64,000 nt of DNA from Thamnaconus septentrionalis (lineage: Eukaryota; Chordata; Actinopteri; Tetraodontiformes; Monacanthidae). The stretch is from the NCBI GenBank assembly GCA_009823395.1, contig CM020510.1, positions 15,549,773 to 15,613,772 on the forward strand, read 5' to 3'. The notes below the pieces were generated by a model. It did no database searches and was not told where the DNA came from. It was given only the letters and a program-made list of their open reading frames with translations. Below, piece after piece: positions 22,301 to 37,995 of this stretch (positions are counted from its first letter, which is position 1; each line of letters begins with the position of its first letter). The position numbers and the translations under genes are program-made.

Positions 22301-24580
22301 TCATACACACACTGAGAGACCCCCTCCCCTCCCCCGCCGCGACCATCAGCACCAGGCAGCCGAACCCAGGACCTTCTTGCTGCGATGTACCAACAGTTCT
22401 AATCACTGTCAGTGACGCTGCTGAGCCAGCAGAGGTGTTGAGGACCTCAGTGATTCAAAAAGTATGTTTTGCAAGTAGTTTTTAAGTCAAAACATTGTTG
22501 ACAAACAAACTATGTTATAGCTTAACAGTGCTCAAATCTCAGGTATGTTGCCTTATTTCCTTATGTGATGTCTATAATGTGATATCAGGTATAAACATTA
22601 TCTATTTGTCACTTAAATCATTGTACAACAATCATTTAAAAAGAAAAAAAACCTTGCTTAGACTATTTGAATGAATGCAAGTAGAACTAATGTAAATAAG
22701 CAAAAAAACCTGCAATTTAGAAAACCATTTGAATGTAAAATGGGCAGAGGAAAACCCTTGTGATCAGCTACTGTTAACTTGTTGCATCATCACTTGCCAC
22801 CACTGTCATTATTCAGACTCCAATACATTGCAGCGTGCTGCAAGCCGGAGGTGAACGCCATGTCATTGTTCAACCCGCAATTTGCCACGAGCGGCCGTGC
22901 TGCATGCCGGAGCGGCAGGTGTTCAACCTGCAACTTGGGAGCCATGGCAGCGCGGTGGGCTCGCTACTATAACTGAGACATGACATCATTTCATGCCACC
23001 GAGGCCGGAACGCTTAGTGGAAGTGAAGGGATGAACCCTTTAAAGAGCTCCGCGAGTGGGATTTAGTGGCATCTAAATCTGATAAATCACACGGCAAACA
23101 ATGTTAATGTTAATCCCTCTCTTATGGTTGCTCACTTGTTTTCACATCTCCTTCTTACAACAGCTGTGATGTCGAGGCAAACATCATTACGTCTACGGGT
23201 CTGTGTTTTGACCCGCTGTAGAAACATGGCGGCGCAATATGGCCACCTCCTTACAGGTGGAGGCGCTCTTTGCTCTTTGTGTACATACGAATGTCTATTA
23301 TGTGCAAATGAACAGTCGTTATGTATTTTAAGTGATTTTATGCAACTAAAACATACATATGTATTGTCTGTACTGATGTGTCCATGTAAAAGCTGCACAC
23401 TGGCCCTTTAAATGCCTAAATGCACATCTTCATGAGAGTCAATGAAAAGTTTGTGACGAGAAACTTTTCCGCAATTCTGGACACAGACCAACAAAAATCG
23501 GTTAATTAATAGTAACGTCTGCACAAAAATGCTGAGTTGGGATCAAGGAGACTTTGACATGCATGTAGATTCCATCCAGTGTGCACCGTTACCTGGTGTG
23601 CTGCTTATAAAGATGAGACAGCCTTCTAATAGTACAATACAAACACTTTTATGACTACCATCACGACGATCGATTGTGCAGGAATCTTCCATGGCTGCAT
23701 CTCCAGGACGCAGACAGCCGGGCAGCCGTGGTGACTCCTGTGACTGGGAGTGCATCAGACTAATGATCACGGGATTTAAGCGCTTATATGCTTACATCAG
23801 GTGGTTTTACCCCCGGGAACCTGATGTCCTGGGTGGAAGGGAGAGGCGGCGAGCTCCTCAGACGCACAAAACTGTGATTTATGGGCTCCCGCTTAATGTG
23901 GCGTCAGAGGAGCAAGTGTCCGTTCTGTTGCAGGTGTACCGAAATGAGATTTAACAACTAAATGTCAAGCCTGTCTAGCGTCCATACACGACCACAGGCT
24001 TTGAAGAATGTTCCGTTGGCAAGAAACCGCACAGAGAAACGCTTTACCCTTCGTGATGCTGTCCTGAGTGAACAAGAATAGAGGAAGCAGAGTAGTTTGA
24101 ACAAAACCAGACGTTTGAACAAGCTAGCCTCACAGCAGCCGCTAGCAAGAGAACGAAGATAGCATCATTTGTAAGAATCAGGGAAATGTGCTACGTCTTC
24201 GAAATAAATTCATAAATAAATCACCCTCTTCGATTGGTATAGGATCATGGGGCCTTGTATTCGCCATTTGAACAATAAAATCTCACAGAAAGTGGGCAAG
24301 CAAGCAGCATTTTTAGCCTCTTCCCGGGGCTTAAAGGCCTTCTGGCTACTCCATCGCCGGGTTTAGCTTTAGCCGCGCAGCGCTGCGCTGATTTAAAAAA
24401 GGTGTGGAACACTTGTTATGAGGACAGATGAAAGAAAGTAAGCTACTTACAGTCCAAATGCTTCTTCTTTGGGCCCATGACTTCGTGAGTGGTGGCCTTG
24501 CATACTGTTTTGGACACTGCGGATCCCGTTACACTGTGCTGGGCTGCAGTTATCCGGTCCGTAATGCTCTGGCCCGACAT
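8285..24580 (-). CDS. picalm: Phosphatidylinositol-binding clathrin assembly protein (CALM)
   Basis: An endocytic adaptor that binds PIP2 at the plasma membrane, recruits clathrin and AP2, sets vesicle size and sorts VAMP SNAREs. Coding exons (minus): 24580-24451, 20771-20629, 20548-20473, 20378-20276, 19322-19229, 19046-18935, 18453-18347, 18234-18193, 16041-15956, 15866-15743, 15658-15525, 14962-14862, 14688-14536, 12866-12756, 12185-12072, 11971-11941, 11814-11715, 11518-11459, 10428-10324 and 8299-8285. They sum to 1941 bases, or 646 residues, against 652 in human. The ANTH domain is residues 1 to about 289 and includes the PIP2 site [14 protein letters not shown] (28-41). The tail carries DPF at 391-393 and 418-420 (AP2 ear) and NPF at 434-436 and 633-635 (EH domains). 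The C-terminus MQFM matches the IQFM end of mammalian PICALM and excludes SNAP91/AP180. All junction phases agree. Fish often have two copies; I cannot tell which this is. Confidence 0.95.
8436..8625 (-). mobile_element. MITE fragment, TTTAAAGG-CAGTGTG family
   Basis: Read on the minus strand from 8625, the sequence CTTTAAAGGCTCAGTGTG continues into GGATTTAGTACCATCTAGTGG. This matches the left part of the element at 23038-23412, which also has GGATTTAGTGGCATCTA. The other terminus is eroded, so the left limit is uncertain. It lies in the last picalm intron, just upstream of the terminal coding exon. Confidence 0.5.
10246..10323 (-). other. picalm: Possible alternative C-terminus of picalm by intron read-through
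   Basis: If the donor after residue 642 (CAG/GTGGGT at 10324/10323) is not used, translation continues for 25 arginine-, glycine- and alanine-rich residues (VGGRRRGG ... SARPS) to a stop at 10248-10246. The spliced form ending in MQFM is favoured because that end is conserved with mammals. Confidence 0.3.
10595..10992. mobile_element. Non-autonomous DNA transposon (MITE) with TAGCTGCGTTTCCA ends
   Basis: The left end TAGCTGCGTTTCCATAG and the right end TGGAAATGCAGCTA are inverted repeats (14 bases, one or two mismatches) about 398 bases apart. No coding capacity is present. It lies in the picalm intron before the terminal exon. The superfamily cannot be assigned because no clear target duplication is visible. 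Confidence 0.6.
11021..11269. mobile_element. MITE with CTTTAAAGGTCCAGTGTGTA inverted ends
   Basis: The left terminus CTTTAAAAGTCCAGTGTGTA and the reverse complement of the right terminus CTTTAAAGGTCCAGTGTGTA agree at all but one position, and the match continues for about six more bases. The element is 249 bases, AT-rich and non-coding. It lies 28 bases from the preceding MITE, in the same picalm intron. Confidence 0.75.
11878..11901. repeat. (CTG)8 / (CAG)8 trinucleotide repeat
   Basis: Eight uninterrupted units in a picalm intron. On the transcribed (minus) strand it reads as CAG, about 40 bases downstream of the donor of the 31-base micro-exon at 11971-11941. It is not in coding sequence. 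Confidence 0.95.
13992..14075 (-). other. picalm: Candidate cassette exon of picalm (28 residues, extra NPF)
   Basis: Between exons ending at 14536 and starting at 12866, the minus strand has GATTCTCCAG acceptor at 14076 and CTCAG/GTACTATG donor at 13992, bounding 84 bases. Length is a multiple of three and the phase (1 in, 1 out) matches both neighbours, so it can be skipped or included. The peptide runs [12 protein letters not shown] ... [10 protein letters not shown] and adds an NPF motif, giving 674 residues in all. I do not recall this exon from the main human isoforms. Confidence 0.6.
15290..15410. repeat. Dispersed AT-rich repeat with ATCGCGATTAA motif
   Basis: Contains GCGATTAATCGCGATTAAAA followed by TTTTAATCGACTGACAGCC, a motif I associate with a dispersed fish repeat of hAT-like origin. 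Ends are not defined. It lies in the picalm intron between the exons at 14962 and 15525. Confidence 0.4.
16183..16751. mobile_element. hAT-like non-autonomous transposon with internal repeats
   Basis: The left end has GGGCTGGGCGATTTTGG; the right end, reverse-complemented, has GGGGCTGTGCGGTTAATC. The flanks AGGATGAA (16175-16182) and AGGATGAG (16752-16759) form an 8-bp target duplication with one mismatch, as expected for hAT. The interior is built of diverged units of about 60-110 bases that repeat a CACCAAAC ... AAAGTGA theme. It lies in a picalm intron. Confidence 0.7.
17034..17510. repeat. Large inverted repeat around a TATC/TAGA microsatellite
   Basis: The arm at about 17110-17144 (TACGGCAACTCTATTAGGAC...) recurs in inverted orientation at about 17435-17470. 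About 31 of 34 core positions match, with weaker similarity extending outwards to 17034 and 17510. A third, partial copy sits in the centre near 17230-17262. The space between is TAGA/TATC microsatellite. It lies in a picalm intron and could fold into a long hairpin. Confidence 0.7.
17376..17430. repeat. (ATCT)n microsatellite
   Basis: About 14 perfect tetranucleotide units inside the inverted repeat at 17034-17510. Related imperfect GATA/TATC runs extend from 17160. Confidence 0.97.
17952..17984. repeat. (GAA)n microsatellite
   Basis: Eleven GAA units within a purine-rich stretch in a picalm intron. It reads as TTC on the transcribed strand. Confidence 0.95.
19065..19085. repeat. (CA)n repeat near a picalm splice acceptor
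   Basis: On the minus strand a TG repeat ends 19 bases before the first base of the exon at 19046-18935, so it sits in the branch-point and pyrimidine-tract region. Confidence 0.95.
19326..19357. repeat. (CA)n repeat forming a picalm splice acceptor
   Basis: On the minus strand this is (TG)16 leading directly into CAG and the exon at 19322-19229. It takes the place of the usual pyrimidine tract. Confidence 0.95.
22100..22411 (-). repeat. Antisense SINE-related fragment
   Basis: Read on the minus strand, the right part contains the B-box-like AGAAGGTCCTGGGTTCGG and then GTGCATGTTCTCCCCATG, the same modules as the SINE at 4036-4410. The left part (22128-22200, GTGCCCGGGGA and GTTCAGGGAC) resembles a different fish repeat, so this may be a composite. 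The GAATGAAT tail is missing. Confidence 0.6.
23038..23412 (+). mobile_element. MITE, full-length member of the CTTTAAAG family
   Basis: The left end CTTTAAAGAGCTCCGCGAGT is a degenerate version of, and the right end (reverse complement TTTAAAGGGCCAGTGTGCAG) a close match to, the termini of the element at 11021-11269. The interior has the GGATTTAGTGGCATCTA motif and an AATATGGCCACCTCC block. It is 375 bases long with no coding capacity, in picalm intron 1. Confidence 0.65.
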
Positions 24581-25080
24581 CTTCGGCTCCCTCGATGCGA
24601 CAACAAAACCGCAATGTTGGACGTTCTAGCGAAGCTAGCACCTGATGCTTCGTGCTCGAATGGCTGTTCCAGGGGATACAAATTAAAAGCGGGTGATAAA
24701 AAACTCCACTTCATCCGCAACTGTGCCGGACCCCCCCTTCTTTTAAATCCCCTACCCTGGCGGACGAAACGAGAACTAAGCTACGGCGGGCTGACAACGG
24801 CGGAGGGCTGGATGAGGAGACGCGGAATCTGACAGCAAATGATGATGATGATGATGATGTTGATAATAACAAAAAATGTCGGCTCGCCTCCGTCGGGTGA
24901 GACTCAGATCTCAGGGATGCCGTGATCGCGGGGTCCGCTCGCTGACTCATCCGAGCCGGGTCGCCTGTCTAGCTCTCATCCCGATGTGGCACACCGAATC
25001 CCAGCCTCCTCCTCTTCCTCTTCCCCCTCCTGCCCCTGCTCCTGCTCCTCCTCCTCCTCCTCCACCCGCCGCTGCCCGGC
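24581..25080 (-). promoter_or_regulatory. picalm: picalm 5'UTR and CpG-rich promoter region
   Basis: Sequence upstream of the picalm start is richer in GC and CpG than the surrounding introns, with a (GAT)n run at 24838-24861 and CCTCCTCCT stretches near 25005-25070. No TATA box is evident. The transcription start cannot be fixed from sequence; a CpG-type promoter is inferred. Confidence 0.45.
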
Positions 25081-27099
25081 TGTGAGGTGCTACCTACCAA
25101 CCGGTGGGAGGAAATAAAGAGCAGCGCACACCAGGCGGACTCTCACAGGCAGAGCCGAGTGGGAAATGGCGGGCCTGCCCTGCTGCGTGCACAAACACGC
25201 CGCCGCCGCTGCAGACCCCCGGATCAGATGCGAGAGTTGCTCAGTCAGAGGCAGGAGGCAGGAGGCCTGGATGGGAGGATGGAGCCTGTGGTGATGGAGC
25301 TCATCCAGTCTGTCAACACCTCTCCCGATGCCCTTTGTACTGTCGTTGTATGTCTTCTGCTGTCATGCCCAGGTGTTCTTTTCCGTGTATGAGTGGTTGG
25401 AGTCCTCTCGATCCATGACGTTTAAAGCCAAAGTTGATTGTAAAGTATTTGAAAATGTGGGTGTTTATTGACACGCGGGTCACAGGTTTAGATTTGTGTC
25501 TTTTTTTTTTTCAAGTGCTGGGCCAGTCTAAAAAAAAAAAAGTGCACACCAAATCAAGCCAACATCATAGTTCACAATAATTTTTGCTTGTCTTTCTTTT
25601 TTAAAAAGTTTCACTGATCTGCCTGGGAGCTTTAATTGACTTTATATTGGAGGATCAAAGGAATTGTCTTGTACACCAGCCACTGCATTATTTATTTATT
25701 TGGGCCACACCTCTTTTTGTGCACAATCTCAATTTTATCAGCAGTTATCAAGAATTCTCTGTTGGCCAGTTTTTGTCTTTACCGCTGTATTTCTTCTGCC
25801 TCCTGCTGTTTTAGTAAAGCATTTTTGTAAATATTCTTTATGTAAGATTAAATTGGGTTTATTGCTCGAAAGGAAGCTTATTCATTAAGCAATGCATGTC
25901 TAACATAAAAGAAAAGGTGACAGAAATAACTTCCTATACATAAGATTTATAACATAGGTTTAGTAGTGGCAATACCCTTGAAAATGAGAATTGATTGAGA
26001 TTCTGATTTATGAAGCAAGTTTCAATATATTCATAAATATATTTAGGTGAGTGTACAATCACTGTAAAATATAAGTAGTTTATCTTATTCATAGAGCAGT
26101 TCTTTTAACTATACAGTACATATATCAAGGGTCTTGCTCACTGGAGGTCACCGTCTTGCACTGCCATGTTTGTACGTCACTCCGACAGAAAAGACCGCAA
26201 TATGCATTTGAACTGTGTTCCAGTGTGTCAGAGGTGTGCGAACCACCAGCCAGAAACAGCTTTTAACCATTAGTGTCACAAAATTACAATGTAGGTGCAT
26301 GAATTCCAGGGTCAAATCACTGTTGCCGATACATATACATGCTTGTCTCTTATTGCTCATGTCTCAAGTCTTTGCCCTCAAGTCCTGAGTCAAGTTCCAA
26401 GTTAAGTTGCAAGTCCTACCCTTTGAGTTTTCACTTCTTTCAACTCATAACAACAATTACATTATAGAAAACATTTAAGTAGCATCAATGTTCTCATAAT
26501 CTGCAAGCATTTTCTTGTATTGAAACTATTTTTTCACAGAATAACCAAATTTGATAAAGTGCAAATGAAATTATTTGTAAAAAAAAAACAAAAACAAAAC
26601 AAACAAACAGAAAAAAACCCCAAACAAACCAAAAAAGGTTCTGACATTGTTTTTCGATAGCATATTGCACTATAACTAGCACCACAGCAGTTTCTGACTT
26701 GTCGTGTATTTATCTCATCTCATATTGTGAGTTTGTGTGTGTTTAAGAGAGAAGGAGAAACATCAAATTCATGAATATAGCAATGAATTTGATAACAGTT
26801 TGTGCACTAACTGTTATTTCAGGGTCCTATGCTGCCTTGCATTCGCAACAGACCAAACTGGCCAAAAAGTCTCTCAGTCATTTTGTGCACGATGCAGCCT
26901 GCTGGCGCTCTTCATTCACGATAGTCAGCCATGCAGATGCATAATGCTGTCCTTTCTGTCTAGCTCTCTCAGTCATTCCCATACTGCTGCTCCAGAGATT
27001 GGAAATGGTTTCCTTCACAATACCTTTCACCTCGATTTCTGATAAATCCATGTTGACACGCTGGTGTAACTGAAGCAGAAGTAAAGGCTTGGTCGGCCT

Positions 27100-27386
27100 A
27101 GCAACAGTAACCATGGGGGAGATGGGACTTTATTTGAGGACAATGTGAGCATCCAATCCTAAACACAAAACATGCTCTCAGGTGGGCTGGATTGTCCGTG
27201 CTGGGCTACCTTACAAACATATTGGTGCAAGATGACAATCACCTGTGACACTATTAAATAACTGCTCTATTGGTAGGAGAACTGAGCTTTTATTTACAGC
27301 GATGATTTTACACAAACGTAAACATATTTATAGGTAATAAATTAGACTTTTGCTGTTGACAAATTTTACAGACTGCACCTTTAATG
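27100..27386. mobile_element. Possible MITE right end of the same family
   Basis: The sequence AAATTTTACAGACTGCACCT ending in TTTAA at about 27384 resembles the right terminus of the 11021-11269 element. The left end is not identified, so the start given here is arbitrary. Confidence 0.3.
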
Positions 27387-30300
27387 TACAAGTTCCAGAG
27401 AGGATGCTGCTGTTGTAAAGTTAGTGTCGCAATTTGACCACACGGGGGCCTCCTAGTGCCATCAAAAACAAAGGCTGCTACATTTCAATTAACTACGGAC
27501 CAGTACAAACTACTGACTGTACATTTTCGCTTTATGTACAGTCAGTACATACAGTGACACTGTTAGACGTCACGTTTAATTTCGATTCAACAGAGTTCAG
27601 AATCACTCCCTCTCACTCATTCATCTGATGAATGCATGTTAAATGTTGGTATTTTTAATCTCCCCATTCAATAACCTTGAGACTGATCAATAAAAGTTTT
27701 TGTTGTTAAAATTTTCCCCCCTATTTTTGTAACTTTGAAATGCACAATTTCCCTCGTCTCTCTTCCCTTATATTGAATATCCCCAGTAGCTATGGGTGGA
27801 TGGACTGAATAAAAGAAATGGCTTCTCCTGGAAGGCACCCTTGACAAGGAGACGCTCAAAGAATCGTTCTCCTCATGTGTCATTCATCTAATGCTGGGTT
27901 AGGATTCATGCATAATCAATAAGAAAAACTCACCCCCCCCCCCTGCTCCTTTTCATATTCTTTACGGATTCCTCAGAGAAGATGCTGACAGGAACCACTT
28001 TCAAAATTCCCATTTTAAAGTACCACCGGTTGTTTTGATTTTTCAGGAGAAACAACTTTGCAATGAGTGACCTTGCCGTTTTAATTAGTCTGCGTCAGAA
28101 GTGCACCTGTGCGCCTGTTGTTTTGACTCTTTTTTTAATCACTGGTTGTTCCCCTCTTTAACCTCTAACACAAATGCAATCTCGTACACTTTTACCTTCC
28201 TGTGGCGATAAAAGCCCTCTGCACCTTCCGAGACGTTACTCACCTGGGATCAAATCGCAGCGTGCTCTTTGATGATGGCTTAATATTCCCTGCCCGTGTC
28301 AACGCTTCGGTGTCAGTTTGCAGCAGCACTCTCACGGGTTTTGTGAAAGCGGTCCAGATTACACGATTTAGATGTCTTGTTTAGTCTGGGCGTTACAGGC
28401 TTGATCAGATAGAGAGGACTATCGCGCTGATCTACGTGAGGCGGTTGGTCCTGGGCCGCTGAAGGTCTCCCAACACAACGACCTGCAATGCACAAGAGAG
28501 TTGTGATGGTTTGTTTCCTCTGAGATAAAAACTTTACAAGAGATCCAATACGCGGAAGTTTTAATGTTTGTCTCTTAATGACAAATCAAAGGGTAATTTA
28601 AGAGAGAACTTCTAACTTGATACTGCAGGCTGAACACTGATTGGGGTCAGTGTGCACGTTTCCCACAGCCCTGCTCTTGTGTCTTAAAGAGAGCACATGG
28701 CTATATGTTAAAATAGGTCATTTACTGGGCGGGATGTTGTAAAATAAGCAGGATGCTAGCAGGCTAACTATATGTTTTCGTTTTATTTGTGTGTATGTGG
28801 CCACCTGATCCTGCTTGCTCTCAATAGCACCTGTCTGCGTGTATAAGCACCATATTTGATTTCGACCCTACCTCATCTTGGAGGCAGGTGAGCAGCTCTG
28901 AATAACAAACAGCTGAAGCCAGCTAAGTTTCTCGGGACGCCGCGGGGCCCAGCTGGGGCCTTCGCTCTGGATCTAAATGTGACACGTGAGGATGCGGCGG
29001 CGCGATACGCGTCCGAGTGATGCACGCAGGAAGCCTGTCTGACGCAGCTATGACAAGGACATTAGCACAGGAAAAGAACGCTGTCGAGCGCTTGTCTGAT
29101 GGCGCGTGAAGTGAATTTGGAAAAGACATTTCCAGAAAGACGCAGATCAGAAAGCGGCTGGTGGAGTGTTTATTCAGTGATGAGCCAGCCTATGGCTGCG
29201 GGGACGACCCCTGGGCGAGAACGAGGCTAACACAACCAGAGGAGCCAGAAGCAGGCAAATGATGCTGCAGCTGTCATGAAAAGCAGAATGCAGTTACATA
29301 CAGTAGCTATGCAGCCATTAGAGCTATATTCAAGTAGTGTAATGCACTCACTGCTCACTTTATTGTGCCATCCGTGTGTTGACTGTACACCTAAAGCCAC
29401 AAGCCAAGTTGCATAAAACAGCTGAGATCTCACCAAAACGAAATAAGTGTTAAATTTCATGTGCTGAGTGGCGCCGTGTTGGTTGATTTTCATTTGTGAT
29501 TTCTTTTATTGTGTGCTATTTTTCTGTTTTGCGTCATTTTGTAATTGCATCTATTATGTGATGGCCAATGAGACATCAGCTCACGATGATAACGTCTTTC
29601 TTTCTTTCTTTCAACCACTCACTTTCTCAGTTCATCTAGCAGCATCTTACCATTTCATAATTTGGACTTTTTTATCCAACATGTTTGACTTCACACCTCA
29701 GTTTTTAATCAGATACCACGACATGATTGTTTTGTTGTTTTTATTCTAGACAGTGCTTCCTTCACCGTTCCAAGTGAACTTTAAATTGACAGTCTGAGAC
29801 ATTGAATGGCTGAAACTACGGCTGAAATGTAAATATGGGAAATAAATGTAAACAAATAGGTAAACAATTTGACACATATGCTTTTGTGTTTATTAAAAAA
29901 AAGTTAAAAGTGTTTAATATTTTAATAGTCTGTCGTTACGTCACTGTGTTTTTGATTCAAATTGTTTACAATAACTTATAGGACTTAATGGAAAAATTAC
30001 CTTGTATTAAAGATGAACTCTTTTGACACCCTAATATATTTATATTTTCATAAACATATATTTTGGAGATGAATAATTACTGTTTTTCCGTCACACTTGG
30101 ACCAAGACAGCAGCAAAGTGTTGCCAGTGTTCTTTACGTCAGCAGCCAGCAGCTCATCAGCAAAGTAAACTTTCATATGAAAAGTGTGAATACACAAACT
30201 GCTGATACTGTCTGATGTCGATTGTAACGTCCTTTGTTCCGTTGAGGCTGTCTGACAGTAAACTGAATTAACAGAAAAAACGACAGAGCGTGCGTCGGAG

Positions 30301-31407
30301 GTAAACACATCACCGTCTTTAATTTCGTAAACATCTAGCGTTTGTGAGAAAAGACGCAGAGCTCGATCACCGGGGGGACTCAGAAGTGTGCCCTACGTGA
30401 TATTGACATATTGTATTGATGAAAATATTATAACGTGAGACTTTCCAGTTTCTTAAAGAGTAGCTAAAGTTCAGTTATCCTGACCTTTCCTCAGAGATAC
30501 TGAATCGTCTCACCCAGCAGCCTGAGTTCAGTCCGACGGACAGCCCCAAAAAACATAATGCCTCAGGCCACAGCCATCGCCACAGGCACAGACGGGCCGG
30601 AGACACCGGAGATCCATTTCAGTTTGAAGTGTCTACTGGCTGGAAACTGTTATAATTACATAGAAAATATTTAATGAAATTGTTGCTCACATCCTGGATT
30701 CTTGAGGGAAGATGCCCAGTGCCCAGTGCCTGAAGCAAGCTGAACAGGATGGAGCATTGTTCTTAGAAGTGAAATGACAAGAAAAAGAGTTGGAGCAGCT
30801 CCACTGCAATCTTGTATGCTGCATGGCATGACTGAGGTTTGCAAAAAAGCAAATGAATGGGTGTTGTGCAACAACAAAGGAGATCGAAGCATTCGCGCAA
30901 GCGCCGCTTGGGATCACAGGCTGTGAAAATGTTTTCTGCAAATTATCCTGTTCGACGATTTAAAGGAGGAGAAGGTGGTAAGAGACAGAAAGCCGAGAGA
31001 ACAAATAAGAAGTTGTTTGTACTTTCTACGACTTTTATTGATCACAACCAGCAATAAACCAACGTCTGAAACTCAATTAGTTTGCCACCGCTTTCTTCAT
31101 CATTGCGTGTAATCTTTTACCCTTTTGCAACACAGAAAATTAGAGGTTTTATTTCTTAAAGATTAGATTTAGAATGGTAATGTTAGGGCCAGAAAGATTT
31201 ACAACGAAGATGAATGAGTAAGAATTGACTGAATAGCCAAATAAAAATGTTCTCCTCGCTGTTAGTTTGTTATGGGTTATTCATTTGTTTTTTTCCCAAT
31301 GTTTTTTTTTTTTCGATAGGCGCAAAATATGTATCTACTGCATCATACATATAAAAAATTCCTTTTAAAGCAATACTTAAATAAAAAAAGCCATAAAATA
31401 AAGTTCA

Positions 31408-31520
31408 TGCCCTATCCATTAACTGGCCTCTTGTTCAGGGTGTAACCCCGCCTTTGCATGACGACAGCTCCAGCACCTCCTGCGACCCCGAGTGCTGGAG
31501 GAGCAGTGGAAAATGGATGG
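31408..31520 (+). repeat. Degenerate SINE/LINE tail fragment
   Basis: CTGGCCTCTTGTTCAGGGTG, then ACCCCGCCTTTGC, GACAGCTCCAGCACC and finally GGAAAATGGATGGA follow the same order as the tail of the SINE at 4036-4410 (CTGGCGAC, CAGGGTGTACCCTGCC, CAGCTGGGATAGGCTCC). The 5' tRNA-like head is absent. Confidence 0.6.
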
Positions 31521-32192
31521 AGTTCATGACATCTTACCATAAGAACACGAAGGAAGATCTGAAGCCTCCCCAGCACTGTGCAGTGGTGCCGCTCTTTAGA
31601 TGAGGCTTCAAAAGTGAATAACTTGAAATCCAGCGCTTATGTTTATCGTACTCACAGCCCATCACCCACCGTATTTATTTATTCATTTGATTAAGACAAA
31701 GCAGATTAATCAACATATCAGCAGAAAGCATTGATATGTATATAGCGGAGTTAGCGCAGTTGCTAGCTTCATCCGTTTTTCTGCGATGTTCTGCTGTAAA
31801 GGTGAGTAGGCACTAACAACAACAACAACAGAGACAGACCTAGTGCAGTGGCAAACTGGCCGCAGGGACGTGCAAGCCGCTGAATGCCTCTGCTCAAAGC
31901 GATGCCTTGCGCATCAAAATTACCCACACACAGCCCGATGCCGGATCCTTTTATGTCCATGTGAAAGCAGGACCCTGGAAGCAGTCGATGACAGACAGCT
32001 TAATTCCAGGTTGGGAGGCTGTGGGAGGGTGGGGGGGGCCTGCTGAGGGCCACGTTTGTAGTGGGATGACAGACGGAGATCAGACCACAGAGAGTCAAGC
32101 AGGGGACCCTCAGAGCGCACTCAGGTTTCTGGGTGCTGTGAAAAGATTTGTCTGGTCCTTTCAGAGCCGACTGAGTTTCCCATGTTTTACAG

Positions 32193-32193
<1 letters not shown>

Positions 32194-32221
<28 letters not shown>
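32194..32221. repeat. (TG)n microsatellite
   Basis: Fourteen TG units upstream of zpld1. Confidence 0.95.
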
Positions 32222-32223
<2 letters not shown>

Positions 32224-32488
32224 CGGATAATTACACCCTCTATCTTTTTCATCTTAAATCTTTCTCCAAGCTGATGTTTGTGCTTTGTTTGGGTACTTGA
32301 TTCTGAAAAAAAAAGAGTAAAAAGTATGCACTGGAGTCTTTTTTTTTCTTTTCTTTGCAAACCGGCGGGATGCTTTGCTAAAGGGGGCCAGGGGGTCGTA
32401 AGCAATTAGTGGGGGGAACTGTTAGACACAGGTGAACAGCTGTAGGTAGAAATTTTGTTTGAAAAAAACGTCAGGAAAGCAGTGAGAT

Positions 32489-32534
32489 GTGTGTGTGTGT
32501 GTGTGTGTGTGTGTGGGCGGTGGGGGGGGGGGGG
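32489..32534. repeat. (TG)n followed by poly(G)
   Basis: Thirteen TG units, then GGGCGGTGG and a run of 13 G. The G run could form quadruplex DNA on the plus strand, about 320 bases upstream of the zpld1 signal-peptide exon. Confidence 0.9.
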
Positions 32535-32856
32535 ATTTTGGAATGAGCTGGGGAGACGGGTGACCTCAGTTTAAAAGGGGTTGAGCAACAGAGGTTTGGG
32601 GCAGACATGAGTCAAAGGAGGCTGGATAAGAGGGATTAGGGGACTCGAGAACAGGAGGTGCTGCTTCTCTGATAGAGGTCAGAGCGCCGGGTGGTTGGCG
32701 GGGGGGCGAGACGCCGTTTCTGACCATTGAATTTTCACCATAATCACAGCTGGATGTTGATTTTTTTCCTTTTTCTTTCCAAAGACAAAGTCAAGGTATG
32801 TGATCAGTGGGATGTTGACCTTCTGAAGATGGCAGCGGGCAAACCTCTCTCCGGCG

Positions 32857-37769
<4,913 letters not shown>

Positions 37770-37995
37770 AAAAAACGTCAGTAGTGCAATAGTGACGTCT
37801 TTGGTCTGTAGCTGAATATGTCTGTGTTTAAAAGGACTCTGTGCCTGCTCATATTTTTGTGTACACATTATTATGCCGTGTCACATCAGGTGCTATTCAT
37901 TATCTTTATTTAACCATTACTTATTGTTTTTTATGTGTGCAGAAAATTTACAGTGGTAATTTAAGTGCTCACTAGAACTTGTAATAATAAAGCAG
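37770..37995 (+). other. zpld1: zpld1 3'UTR
   Basis: Follows the TGA at 37767-37769. An AATAAA signal at about 37985-37990 (AATAATAAAGCAG) would give a 3'UTR of about 235 bases. Confidence 0.5.

Larger units (their letters stand above)
20772..24450. other. picalm: picalm intron 1
   Basis: A 3.7-kb intron. It holds the antisense SINE-like segment near 22100-22411 and the MITE at 23038-23412. The rest is AT-rich with no recognised exon. Confidence 0.7.
25081..32780. other. Intergenic region between picalm and zpld1
   Basis: About 7.7 kb. It contains a possible MITE end near 27386, a SINE/LINE tail fragment at 31408-31520 and GT microsatellites at 32194-32221 and 32489-32515. Open frames at 25087-25392, 28202-28384 and 30857-31057 show no recognisable protein and lack supporting splice signals. 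A non-coding first exon of zpld1 is expected somewhere before 32780 but I cannot place it. Confidence 0.5.

Noticed and set aside
24428..24832. 134-codon plus-strand frame at the picalm start
   Set aside because: It is antisense to the conserved first coding exon of picalm. Its sequence is explained by the minus-strand gene.
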